A stretch of 64,000 bases of DNA from Lachnospiraceae bacterium (GTDB taxonomy: Bacteria > Bacillota > Clostridia > Lachnospirales > Lachnospiraceae). A model generated the notes under the pieces. The model was not told the DNA's origin, did no database searches, and saw nothing but the letters and a program-made list of their open reading frames with translations. Shown piece by piece: positions 24,398 through 32,782 of this stretch (its first letter is position 1; the number at the start of each line of letters is the position of its first letter). The position numbers and the translations under genes are program-made. The stretch lies in the NCBI GenBank assembly GCA_017556805.1, contig JAFYMC010000027.1, positions 1-64,000 of the forward strand, in the 5' to 3' direction.

Positions 24398-25462
24398 TTA
24401 CTTTGCAAGCTCTTTTATCATCTCCGTGATGGTCTCGATTGCGCTGTTTAACTTACTCTCGTTCATGGCCGCCACATACTTGTCGCGGTTTGCGTACACC
24501 TCGTTCACTGCCGCCAGCAAAGTTTCATTCGTCACGTCCTCTTCCTTTAACACATAGGAGAAACCTTGACGCTCAAAGGATTCCGCATTTAAAATCTGGT
24601 CTCCCCGACTGGCTGCCGCAGAAAGCGGAATGAGGATATTCGGCTTTTTCAGTGCCAAAAGCTCACAGATGGCGTTTGCACCCGCACGGGACACAATGAT
24701 GTCCGCTGCCGCAAACAAATCCTTTAATTCCTTATCGATATACTCGAACTGCACATACCCCTCGCGGCCGCAAAAGGCCTCATCGGTCTTTCCCTTTCCG
24801 CAAAGATGAATAATCTGAAACTGCTGCAAAAGCGTCGGCAATAAATCACGGATGGCATTGTTGACTGCTGCCGCCCCGGTACTTCCTCCAATCACCAAAA
24901 GCACCGGCTTATTGGCCGTGAATCCGCAGAAATCCAGACCCTTTATTTTATTTCCGGAAAATAATTCCTTACGGATCGGAGAACCGGTCAGGACCGCTTT
25001 CTCCTTCGGCAAATAATTTAAGGTCTCCGGAAAATTGGAGCACACCTTCGTAGCAGACGGAATGGCCAGCTTATTTGCCAGCCCCGGCGTAATGTCGGAC
25101 TCATGGATAATGCACGGGATCTTGCACTTTTTGGCTGCCATTACCACCGGCACGGATACAAATCCGCCCTTGGAAAATACGATATTCGGATTCAGCTTCT
25201 TTAACAGCTTCTTCGCCTGAAAATAGCCCTTTACCACATGGAACGGGTCCGTAAAATTCTTCCAGGAAAAATAACGGCGAAACTTACCGGAATCGATTCC
25301 GTAATAGGTCACTCCCTGTCCGGTAATCAGTTCCTTTTCGATGCCCGCATAGGAGCCGATGTAGGAAATCTCATAGCCTGCTTCCTTTACCGCCGGAAAC
25401 AGCGCAATATTCGGAGTTACATGTCCGGCGGTACCGCCACCGGTAAATATAATATGTTTCAT
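24398..25462 (-). CDS. murG: MurG, lipid II-forming GlcNAc transferase
   Basis: A 354-residue GT28 glycosyltransferase that adds GlcNAc to undecaprenyl-pyrophosphoryl-MurNAc-pentapeptide at the inner membrane face. The N-terminal GGGTAGHVTPN loop, the GG-S-GA motif (VIGGSTGAAAVN) and the UDP-GlcNAc-binding segment (SRAGANAICELLALKKPNILIPL) are all present. Length is normal. It lies outside the usual dcw cluster here, preceded by the TSCPD protein gene with a 6-bp gap. Confidence 0.95.
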   Translation of the reverse strand: MKHIIFTGGGTAGHVTPNIALFPAVKEAGYEISYIGSYAGIEKELITGQGVTYYGIDSGKFRRYFSWKNFTDPFHVVKGYFQAKKLLKKLNPNIVFSKGGFVSVPVVMAAKKCKIPCIIHESDITPGLANKLAIPSATKVCSNFPETLNYLPKEKAVLTGSPIRKELFSGNKIKGLDFCGFTANKPVLLVIGGSTGAAAVNNAIRDLLPTLLQQFQIIHLCGKGKTDEAFCGREGYVQFEYIDKELKDLFAAADIIVSRAGANAICELLALKKPNILIPLSAAASRGDQILNAESFERQGFSYVLKEEDVTNETLLAAVNEVYANRDKYVAAMNESKLNSAIETITEMIKELAK

Positions 25463-25468
25463 AAGGCG

Positions 25469-25708
25469 CTATGCCCTCCATTCCTTTAATGCTTTGGCAA
25501 GCTGATCCGGGCAGGATGTACCCTTAAAACCGCACTTGATTCCTTCCAGTCTGGAAATTACTTCATCTACCGGCATGCCCTTTACCAATGCCGCAACGCC
25601 CTGGGTATTGCCGTTACAACCGCCGATAAACTTTACTTCTTTTACAATTCCGTCTTCCACTTCAACATCAATGGCGGAAGAACAGGTTCCCGTTGTCTTG
25701 TATCTCAT
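25469..25708 (-). CDS. TSCPD domain protein (TIGR03905 type)
   Basis: A 79-residue single-domain protein from ATG 25708 (AAAGGAG upstream). Conserved features are TTGTCSSAIDVEVEDG, GGCNGNTQGVAALVKGM and CGFKGTSCPDQLAKAL; the last is the TSCPD signature also found at the end of class II ribonucleotide reductases. Several Cys residues suggest metal or redox chemistry, but the role is not established. Directly upstream of murG. Confidence 0.9.
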   Translation of the reverse strand: MRYKTTGTCSSAIDVEVEDGIVKEVKFIGGCNGNTQGVAALVKGMPVDEVISRLEGIKCGFKGTSCPDQLAKALKEWRA

Positions 25709-25964
25709 ACAGTATATGCTCCTTTTCCGCTCCGCGTGCATCCTACTTGTGTGTTCTGCAAGCTGCGAAGCAACATAAATTCCTACCAAATCTGCCCCTA
25801 TTATACGAAAAGCCATCGGGAAAATCAAGCAAAATCACAGAAAGTTCATTGTGCTTTTCTTTATTTTATGCTACACTGAAAAAAATGTCGGTTTTCGGAT
25901 TGTCCGCATTACACTGTTTTCCCTATGTCCGGACAAAATATGACCGAAGCCGCAAGGAGATTGT

Positions 25965-26666
25965 ATGAATAAACTGGGAATTATCGGTGCAATGGAAGAG
26001 GAAGTTGCACGTATCAAAGAAGCTATGACAGAGGTTCAGGTTACGGAACGTGCTTCCCTGACCTTTTACGAAGGAAAATTGCAGGGTCTGCCGGTAGTGG
26101 TAGTCCGCTCCGGTATCGGCAAGGTAAATGCCGCCATCTGCACCCAGCAGTTAATCGATTTATTCGGCACCGATGCCATTGTAAACACCGGCATCGCAGG
26201 CTCCCTGGATGCCTCCATCGACATCGGAGACATTGTACTTTCCACGGACGCCCTGCAGCATGACATGGACGCGGTTGCTTTCGGCTATGAGGTAGGCGTG
26301 ATTCCGCGCATGGACACCTCTGTTTTCGTAGCGGACGAAGCGCTTCGCACTCTTGCCGGGGAGGTTTGCCGGGATGTAAATCCGGAGATTACCGTCCATG
26401 AAGGTCGTATCGTCACCGGCGACCAGTTTATTGCCGCAAAGGAGAAAAAGAACTGGCTTACCGCCACCTTCCACGGCATGTGCACCGAAATGGAGGGGGC
26501 TGCCATTGCCCAGGCCGCACACAACAACAAGGTTCCGTTCTTAATCATCCGCGCCATTTCCGATAAGGCGGACGACTCCGCCAGCGAGGATTACCCGACC
26601 TTTGAAGCAAAGGCCATTACCCATACGGTAAATCTGGTATGCGGGCTGGCAGGGAGACTGGCATAA
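25965..26666 (+). CDS. mtnN: 5'-methylthioadenosine/S-adenosylhomocysteine nucleosidase
   Basis: A 233-residue MTA/SAH nucleosidase (Pfs), which hydrolyses MTA, SAH or 5'-deoxyadenosine to adenine plus a thioribose sugar and so serves methyl recycling and radical SAM by-product removal. It contains the GIIGAMEEEV start with the catalytic Glu, the VVVRSGIGKVNAA nucleoside pocket, the GTDAIVNTGIAGSL block, FHGMCTEMEGAA and the catalytic Asp in RAISDKAD. AAGGAG precedes the ATG. Single gene with its own terminator. Confidence 0.96.
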   Translation: MNKLGIIGAMEEEVARIKEAMTEVQVTERASLTFYEGKLQGLPVVVVRSGIGKVNAAICTQQLIDLFGTDAIVNTGIAGSLDASIDIGDIVLSTDALQHDMDAVAFGYEVGVIPRMDTSVFVADEALRTLAGEVCRDVNPEITVHEGRIVTGDQFIAAKEKKNWLTATFHGMCTEMEGAAIAQAAHNNKVPFLIIRAISDKADDSASEDYPTFEAKAITHTVNLVCGLAGRLA

Positions 26667-26692
26667 CGCTACATCTTTTTGCTTTATTCACG

Positions 26693-26725
26693 GTGCTGCC
26701 ACAACAATTCGTGGCAGCACTTTTT
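26693..26725 (+). terminator. mtnN terminator
   Basis: Perfect 10-bp stem (26693-26702 with 26711-26720) and T5. Confidence 0.9.
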
Positions 26726-26753
26726 ACGTTTGTCTCATTTTATGTAAAAAGCA

Positions 26754-26787
26754 TGCAACCACACGAAAAATTTCGGTAGTTATATAG
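26754..26787 (+). promoter_or_regulatory. Putative ECF-type promoter
   Basis: TGCAACC (26754-26760) and TATATAG (26781-26787) followed by GTGAGAG. The form matches the site ahead of the first ECF gene, suggesting autoregulation by related sigma factors. Confidence 0.45.
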
Positions 26788-26823
26788 GTGAGAGCGCTCT
26801 TATCAAACCAAGGGAGGGGAACC

Positions 26824-27390
26824 ATGGAAGACAAAGAAATTATAGATATGTACCTGAATAGAGAGGAAGCTGCCATTTCCGCCACCGCAAAAAAGTACGG
26901 AACTTACTGCTACTCTGTGGCCTACAATATCTTATACAACAAAGAAGATGCCGAGGAAAGCGTAAACGACACCTATTTAGGGGCTTGGAACAGCATTCCT
27001 CCCCATAAACCGGAGGTTCTCTCTTCGTATCTGGGAAAAATCACCCGGAACGTCAGCTTAAAACGCCGTCGTGACAAGCAGGCGCAAAAGCGAGGCAAAG
27101 GTGAGATTGCCCTTACATACGAGGAGCTGGCGGACTGTATTCCCGCGAAATACAATATCGACGCCAAACTGGAGGCGAAAGAGATTGCTCTTCACATCAA
27201 TGCTTTTCTTTCCGCGCTTCCGGCCACAGAACGGCACATTTTCATTTGCCGTTACTGGTACTTTGACAGCATCGGCTCCATCTCCCGTCAATTCGGGTTT
27301 CGGGAAACAAAAGTAAAATCCATGTTATTCCGCACCCGTACAAAACTTCGAGACAAACTAAAAAAGGAAGGTGTTCTGATTGAATATTGA
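26824..27390 (+). CDS. ECF-type RNA polymerase sigma factor (module 2)
   Basis: 188 residues from ATG 26824 (GGGAGGGG site upstream). Region 2 is SVAYNILYNKEDAEESVNDTYLGAW and region 4 ALPATERHIFICRYWYFDSIGSISRQFGFRETKVKSMLFRTRTKL. It resembles the module 1 sigma factor block by block, so the pair arose by duplication or share an ancestor. The stop lies 11 bp inside the next gene, indicating coupling. Confidence 0.92.
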   Translation: MEDKEIIDMYLNREEAAISATAKKYGTYCYSVAYNILYNKEDAEESVNDTYLGAWNSIPPHKPEVLSSYLGKITRNVSLKRRRDKQAQKRGKGEIALTYEELADCIPAKYNIDAKLEAKEIALHINAFLSALPATERHIFICRYWYFDSIGSISRQFGFRETKVKSMLFRTRTKLRDKLKKEGVLIEY

Positions 27391-28387
27391 CAAACTCTCT
27401 GAAGCCATCGGTATGATTGATGACAACATGATAAAAGAAGCAAAGGAAACAAAGAAACATACTATTGCTTTTCCGTTCCGAAAACTGGCCGTTGCCGCCG
27501 CCATTGCCCTTGTCTGCTTCGGCTCGGTCCCTGCTCTTGCCGCCGCCGACGTGGAGCCGGCATACCACTTACTATACAGTATCTCTCCGTCCCTTGCCCA
27601 AAAATTTAAGCCGGTGAACCTTTCCTGTGTAGATCAGGGAATCCAAGTAGAAGTAGACTCCGCCTATATTCACGGCAATACCGCGGAAGCAATTATTTGT
27701 ATCAAAGACTTAGCCGGTGACCGGATTGACGAAACCGTGGATTTATTTGACAGCTATAATATCCGTAACATAAAGGACAGCTCCGGCACCTGTGATTTGC
27801 TGGAGTACAACAAGGACACCGGGGTTGCTGCTTTTGCGGTTCGGATGGAGCAGATGGACGGCTCCTCTCTCTCCGGAAGTAAAGTTACGGTTTCCCTTTC
27901 CAAGCTTTTATGCAAAAAAGGGCAATTTAACGGTATATTGGAAGATATCTCACTTTCTTCCGTCACCGACAGTCCCGTTCTTACGGATAATGTCAGAATT
28001 CTGGGCGGAGGAGGCGCTTCCCATCCGACTGACACCGTAATTATACAGCCTGCATCCTCTCCTTTTTCTACTCCGCTTTCGGGAATCTCCATCACCGGTC
28101 TAGGATACGAAAACGGGAAATTGCATGTCCAGATTTGTTATGGGGATATCGGAACCACGGATAATCACGGATGGATATGGTTACAGGACGAAAACGGAGA
28201 AAATCTGGATTGTTCCTATTGTGTCGACTTCCGGGATACCTCCCTGATTGACAGTTACGATGAATACATTTTCGAACTGCCCTACGAGGAACTGAAGAAC
28301 TACAAGATATACGGGGAATTTGTAAACAGCGGTCTTCTGATTGAAGGAGACTGGGAAATCACCTTTCCGATGGAGCAGGTAAAATAG
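27380..28387 (+). CDS. Membrane partner of ECF sigma factor 2 (putative anti-sigma)
   Basis: 335 residues starting at TTG 27380, with AAGGAAGG 8 bases upstream, overlapping the sigma gene by 11 bp. A short cytoplasmic helix (MNIDKLSEAIGMIDDNMIKEA) precedes one membrane segment (about 35-54). The rest is an extracytoplasmic region of beta-rich domains with two-part layout around a Ser/Pro linker near 215-230. The soluble part is not recognisably similar to the module 1 partner, which suggests different signals feeding related sigma factors. A terminator follows. Confidence 0.75.
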   Translation: MNIDKLSEAIGMIDDNMIKEAKETKKHTIAFPFRKLAVAAAIALVCFGSVPALAAADVEPAYHLLYSISPSLAQKFKPVNLSCVDQGIQVEVDSAYIHGNTAEAIICIKDLAGDRIDETVDLFDSYNIRNIKDSSGTCDLLEYNKDTGVAAFAVRMEQMDGSSLSGSKVTVSLSKLLCKKGQFNGILEDISLSSVTDSPVLTDNVRILGGGGASHPTDTVIIQPASSPFSTPLSGISITGLGYENGKLHVQICYGDIGTTDNHGWIWLQDENGENLDCSYCVDFRDTSLIDSYDEYIFELPYEELKNYKIYGEFVNSGLLIEGDWEITFPMEQVK

Positions 28388-28424
28388 AAAGGGCTGTCGC
28401 ATTCATCATGCGACAGCCCCTTTT
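28388..28424 (+). terminator. Terminator after ECF module 2
   Basis: 12-bp stem (28391-28402 with 28408-28419) plus T4; with A-rich left flank it may also end the convergent murA transcript. Confidence 0.88.
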
Positions 28425-28443
28425 AATCTTTTCTTCTGTCTTA

Positions 28444-29745
28444 TCAGCCTACACGCAGCTTAAACTTCTGAATCGCCTTTGCGTCCTCGGAATCTACCTT
28501 CTCGATGGCCGCCCCCAGCTCACACATCTTATGTACAAACTTCTCGTAGCCGCGCTCTACATACTCGATATGCTCCACGGTGGTATACCCGTCTGCCATA
28601 AGGCCCGCCACCACAAGCGCTGCGCCGCAACGCAAATCAAGAGCACGCACAATGGCTCCGGTCAACTTATCAACACCTTCAATCACGGCACTGTTGCCCT
28701 CTACCACACGCATGCTGGCACCCATACGGGTCAACTCATCCACATACATGAAACGGTTCTCGTAAATGGTCTCGGTAACAATACTGGTACCCTCCGCCGC
28801 ACACAACACGGTAGCCATTACCTGCTGCATGTCTGTCGGAAAACCCGGATACGGTAACGTCTTAATATTGGTATGTACCAAACGCTTGGACGCTACCACA
28901 CGAACCGCATCATCAAATTCCTCAACCTCGGCGCCGATTTCCACAAGCTTTGCGGACACCGCCTCCAAGTGCTTCGGAATTACATTCTTAATCAAAACAT
29001 CGCCTCTGGTGGCTGCTGCCGCCAGCATAAACGTACCGGCCTCAATCTGATCCGGAATAATGGAATAGGTACTTCCATGTAAGGAAGGCACACCGGAAAT
29101 ACGAATGACATCGGTACCGGCACCCTTAATATTGGCACCCAGACTGTTCAAGAAGTTCGCTACTTCTACTACATGCGGCTCCTTTGCCGCGTTCTCCAAT
29201 ACCGTCTGGCCCTCTGCCATACTTGCCGCCAACATTACGTTAATGGTGGCTCCTACGCTGGTACAGTCGAAATAAATATGGGCACCCTCTAACTTCTCCG
29301 CTTCGGCAATAATCATACCGTGCTGGATTACAACCTTGGCACCCAGAGCCTCAAAGCCCTTAATATGCTGGTCAATCGGGCGACTTCCGATATTGCATCC
29401 GCCCGGAAGCGGAACCTCTGCTCTCTTATATTTACCGAGCAACGCACCGCATAAATAGTACCCTGCACGAATCTTTCTCAAATCGTCATAACCGGCAATA
29501 CAGGTGGTAATGCTACCGCCCATAATACGTGCCTCATGCACACTCGGACGCTCCACTACCGCGCCTAAATCTTCAATCGCTTTTAACAAAATGTCTACAT
29601 CACTGATGTCCGGAAGATTGTGTAAACGTACCGGTTCATCCGTCATAATTGCAGCTGCAAGTACGCCTAATGCCGCATTTTTTGCTCCTCCGATGATAAC
29701 CTCGCCAACTAACGGCTTACCACCTTTGATCATATATTGTTCCAT
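28444..29745 (-). CDS. murA: UDP-GlcNAc 1-carboxyvinyltransferase
   Basis: A 433-residue EPSP-synthase-fold enzyme that transfers enolpyruvate from PEP to UDP-GlcNAc, the first committed step of peptidoglycan synthesis. Catalytic/fosfomycin-target Cys117 lies in [13 protein letters not shown]; the early [13 protein letters not shown] block carries the UDP-sugar-binding Lys and Asn. Length and order are standard. Transcribed from a strong promoter at 29880-29907 with a long untranslated region containing an operator-like palindrome. Confidence 0.96.
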   Translation of the reverse strand: MEQYMIKGGKPLVGEVIIGGAKNAALGVLAAAIMTDEPVRLHNLPDISDVDILLKAIEDLGAVVERPSVHEARIMGGSITTCIAGYDDLRKIRAGYYLCGALLGKYKRAEVPLPGGCNIGSRPIDQHIKGFEALGAKVVIQHGMIIAEAEKLEGAHIYFDCTSVGATINVMLAASMAEGQTVLENAAKEPHVVEVANFLNSLGANIKGAGTDVIRISGVPSLHGSTYSIIPDQIEAGTFMLAAAATRGDVLIKNVIPKHLEAVSAKLVEIGAEVEEFDDAVRVVASKRLVHTNIKTLPYPGFPTDMQQVMATVLCAAEGTSIVTETIYENRFMYVDELTRMGASMRVVEGNSAVIEGVDKLTGAIVRALDLRCGAALVVAGLMADGYTTVEHIEYVERGYEKFVHKMCELGAAIEKVDSEDAKAIQKFKLRVG

Positions 29746-29820
29746 AATTCACCTCGAACTTGGATTTATTCTGATTATTATCTTCGTAATTGCCTATCGC
29801 AACACTTCTCATGGACATTT

Positions 29821-29862
29821 TGTGCAATTTGCACATAATTCAGACCCTGTTTTTGTGCAAAT
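29821..29862. promoter_or_regulatory. Operator-like palindrome in the murA leader
   Basis: TGTGCAA and TTGCACA form a perfect 7-1-7 inverted repeat at 29821-29835, and a second TTTGTGCAAAT half-repeat lies at 29852-29862. Both sit downstream of the predicted transcription start, where a bound repressor could block elongation. Confidence 0.5.
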
Positions 29863-29879
29863 CTACCAGTCCTATCTTG

Positions 29880-29907
29880 ATTATACCACAAACTTTCATT
29901 TTGTAAA
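29880..29907 (-). promoter_or_regulatory. murA promoter
   Basis: TTTACA (29902-29907) and consensus TATAAT (29880-29885), 16-bp spacer; leader of about 125 nt. Confidence 0.75.
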
Positions 29908-29974
29908 GTACTTTTCGTTATATTATTCTAGGGCAGTAGACTCATTCTTCTATTGTAGAACGATTTTCGGCATA

Positions 29975-30487
29975 TTAACAACTGATTTCCTCCAATTTCT
30001 GTACCAATTCTGCCAACACATCGCCGATTTCCTGTTTGGTCACATCCACCGTTACCTGGGCATAGCGTTCATAATATACACGGCGTTCCTCATATAAGGA
30101 GTTCAAATCCTGTCCCTCTTTTAATACCACACCCCGGCGCTTCAAATCTCCCAAGCGCTTACTAAGCTCCGTCACCGGCACATGAAGATAAACCACAGTT
30201 CCGATTTCCGAAAAATGCTTCATGGCATGCTCCGAATAAATTGCACTTCCGCCCGGTGCAATTACCGTCCGCTCCGCACGGATTCCCGCATTTACCTCTC
30301 CCTCGATTTCAATAAAACGTTCCAGCCCCTCTTCCGCGATAATCTCGCGCAAAAGGCGTCCTTCTCTTTCCTGTATTAAAAGGTCCGTATCCAGAAAACG
30401 ATAATTCATAGCTCTTGCCAAAAGTACCCCCAATGTACTTTTCCCCGCTCCCGGCATGCCGATTAAAATTATATTATTGTTCTCCAT
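29975..30487 (-). CDS. aroK: Shikimate kinase
   Basis: A 170-residue P-loop kinase that phosphorylates shikimate in chorismate synthesis. Walker A is GMPGAGKST (10-18); the shikimate-binding segment is FLDTDLLIQEREGRLLREI, with the DxD-type Asp; GGSAIYSE and the lid region KRRGVVLKEGQDLNSLYEER follow. GAGG precedes the ATG. Single gene, with no other aro genes nearby. Confidence 0.94.
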   Translation of the reverse strand: MENNNIILIGMPGAGKSTLGVLLARAMNYRFLDTDLLIQEREGRLLREIIAEEGLERFIEIEGEVNAGIRAERTVIAPGGSAIYSEHAMKHFSEIGTVVYLHVPVTELSKRLGDLKRRGVVLKEGQDLNSLYEERRVYYERYAQVTVDVTKQEIGDVLAELVQKLEEISC

Positions 30488-30545
30488 TTTATATTCCTCT
30501 TTTCTCTCTTTTTCCGTTCTGCCCTCACAAACTCCGGTAACCCTC

Positions 30546-30574
30546 TTGTAAACTTTCCGAAAGTATACTATACT
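30546..30574 (+). promoter_or_regulatory. Promoter of the 112-aa protein gene
   Basis: TTGTAA (30546-30551) and TATACT (30569-30574), 17-bp spacer, about 40 bp before the start codon. Confidence 0.6.
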
Positions 30575-30614
30575 ATATTGTAAGATAGTATGTCAATTCG
30601 AAAGGAGAACGCGT

Positions 30615-30953
30615 ATGAATTTGTTGGAAATCGAAAACCTTTCTGATGATACCGGTCACCGTGTAAAACAAAACCTCAAGTTTAAGACCGGAAAGTTCAT
30701 CTGGCGTGTACGCTTTACCGCTCCGTTAAACCCGGCTACGGTAAACAATGTGAATATGTTCGTTACCGCAGAAGAAAGCGGCTCCATTTTACGCACCGCC
30801 ATTCGCTACAATTCGCAGACGAATGAAGTGGAAATCGAACCGCTGGATGCCTATGCAAAAAACACCGCATATATTTTAAATGTTACAAAGAACGTGCGCT
30901 CCAAAGGCGGCCAAAACTTAAAGGATGAAATCAAAATCCGGTTTACCGTATAA
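30615..30953 (+). CDS. Small Ig-like (SbsA/Big_5-like) domain protein
   Basis: 112 residues with GAAAGGAG before the ATG. The sequence FTAPLNPATVNNVNMFVTAEE ... YNSQTNEVEIEPL ... NTAYILNVTKNVRSKGGQNL is the pattern of the Ig-like Big_5/SbsA domain usually found on surface proteins. Here it has no signal peptide and stands alone, so it is probably intracellular; its role is unknown. Its last 11 bases overlap the convergent P-loop ATPase gene. Confidence 0.75.
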   Translation: MNLLEIENLSDDTGHRVKQNLKFKTGKFIWRVRFTAPLNPATVNNVNMFVTAEESGSILRTAIRYNSQTNEVEIEPLDAYAKNTAYILNVTKNVRSKGGQNLKDEIKIRFTV

Positions 30954-32781
30954 CCCCGAAATCCTCTGCCGTAAGCTCTAACGCCTCTGCGGCATGGAAG
31001 TTCGCGGCACTTGCCATGGCAAGTATTGTCCCCTGATTTCGGTCGTCCGCATTCTTTAATGCTTCTTTGACTGTTTCCATAGTCGCCGCCAGTCTACCCT
31101 CTTTTTGCTCTACTCTGGTTACATAATCAATTCTGTCCGTCAGGATTTTCATTGCCTCCGAATCAATCTCATAGTCCTGTTCTTTGATGTATCCCAATGC
31201 AAACAGTAAGAGCTCTCCGCTGTCATATTTCGGAAGATGTACTCTGTTGTTAAACTCACGGTTACATTCCGCCTGATTCCGAAGCAGATTACTGATGGCT
31301 GTCGCATTATCCTCCAAAATCACCGTTCCCAGTACATTGGTATGATGAATGAACCACAGAAGATTCTCTGCCGTCGTCTCGGTCATCATGCCCGCATTTT
31401 CCACAATCAGACACACATCCTGTAACTGCTCTTTCTTCTCGTTTAGATCAATCTTATTCAACCGCTCCGCACTGATTTTCGCCACACGAGGGGTCTTTAC
31501 ATAAGAAAGCTCATATAAAAGCTTTGCAAGATAGGTCCCCAGGCTGGTTTTTCCGCTATTATCTTCTCCGGTGATAATCAGGCAATGACACTTCTTTCGT
31601 ACCGTTACCACAACCTCCAGCATCCGTACCAGCTGTTTCCGTACCCGTTCGATATAAGCAAATTCATGCAAAAGCTCCTCAAATACCAAACCCTTTTCCG
31701 CCAATCTGGCCGACAGTTCCTTTCCTAACGGAGTCAACGCGGCAGGCTCCTCTTGTACCGGGTTTTCCTGTGGCGCAAACAGTGACATCTGCTCGTAGTC
31801 TTCTTCAGCCCGCTCGCTTACCGCTCCTACGGAAACCTCCTCTGCCGGCAACTCCTCCTCCGGTAAATCCTCTTCTGCCACAATTTCCGACGCATCTGTT
31901 TCCCACATCGGTTCTTCCGTAGCGGCCACTTCCTCCAAGAAGTCATCTTCCGCAACCGCTTCCTGTTGCTCGCCCGCTTCCTCGGCTTCAAAACGTTCCT
32001 CTGCCACCGCACGGTATACCTCGGTCAGTGCCAGATGCTCTTCTTCCTCGATACGCTGGGACTCTTCCTCCGCCAATTGCTGTTCCTCAGCAATCCGGCG
32101 CTGTTCTTCTTCAAAAGCCTTGCGTTCCTCTTCTTCTCTTGCTCTGCGCTCTTCCGCCTCACGCACACGACGGTCCGCTTCCTGACGAATATCATCCGCC
32201 GAAAGCTCTCCCCGGTAATATGCCTGTAATACCTTTGCACGCTCCACATAGGTACCCTCGCCGAACCAGAGAATCAAATCCGAACACTCTGCCATACACT
32301 CTTCTTCCCGGCCCAGCTTATGATACAGCTTTGCCAGCTCATAAGCATACTTTTCCGTGTATTCCTCTGCCTTTAATGTCTGCAATACCGGCAAAAGCTC
32401 TTCGTCCGGTCGATGCATCTGACGGCCGATCCGGTATTCGAAAATATACCCTCTCGGATCTCCTCCGGAAAGCTTTCCGTATTGCTTTAAATAGGTCTGC
32501 GCCTCCTCCGGATTCTTTTCCGCGAGACAAACCTCCATCAGTTCTTCTAACACACGCCAGGTGACTTTTTTCTCATACACGCGCAGCAAAATCTCTTTTG
32601 CGGTGGCAAGCTCTCCGCACTTTCTGTAGACCTCCGCCAACAAAAACAAATCCGCGCTGTCTTTTAGCTTCTCCTTGCGGATACTGTCCGCAATTTCTTT
32701 TGCGGCCTCATAGTCTCCCGCGTCCGAAAGCGTCCGGATTTCTTCCAGCCGCACAATCGCCCGATAACGTTCAATTCCCAT
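30943..32781 (-). CDS. TPR/coiled-coil/P-loop ATPase of the SMC operon
   Basis: 612 residues from ATG 32781 (GGAGGTG site inside the end of the SMC gene). Residues about 1-190 are helical TPR-like pairs (DAGDYEAAKEIADSIRK, GELATAKEILLRVYEK). About 195-260 is a highly charged Glu/Arg coiled coil, then an acidic Pro/Glu linker to about 350. The C-terminal P-loop ATPase has Walker A GEDNSGKT (G405-T412) and Walker B DVCLIVENA (E461), with an AAA-like helical lid. Last of five tightly packed genes; 1 bp separates it from the SMC stop. It might act as a loader, recruiter or disassembly factor for the SMC complex (inference). Not part of known Wadjet or MukBEF sets. Confidence 0.8.
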   Translation of the reverse strand: MGIERYRAIVRLEEIRTLSDAGDYEAAKEIADSIRKEKLKDSADLFLLAEVYRKCGELATAKEILLRVYEKKVTWRVLEELMEVCLAEKNPEEAQTYLKQYGKLSGGDPRGYIFEYRIGRQMHRPDEELLPVLQTLKAEEYTEKYAYELAKLYHKLGREEECMAECSDLILWFGEGTYVERAKVLQAYYRGELSADDIRQEADRRVREAEERRAREEEERKAFEEEQRRIAEEQQLAEEESQRIEEEEHLALTEVYRAVAEERFEAEEAGEQQEAVAEDDFLEEVAATEEPMWETDASEIVAEEDLPEEELPAEEVSVGAVSERAEEDYEQMSLFAPQENPVQEEPAALTPLGKELSARLAEKGLVFEELLHEFAYIERVRKQLVRMLEVVVTVRKKCHCLIITGEDNSGKTSLGTYLAKLLYELSYVKTPRVAKISAERLNKIDLNEKKEQLQDVCLIVENAGMMTETTAENLLWFIHHTNVLGTVILEDNATAISNLLRNQAECNREFNNRVHLPKYDSGELLLFALGYIKEQDYEIDSEAMKILTDRIDYVTRVEQKEGRLAATMETVKEALKNADDRNQGTILAMASAANFHAAEALELTAEDFGVIR

Positions 32782-32782
32782 A

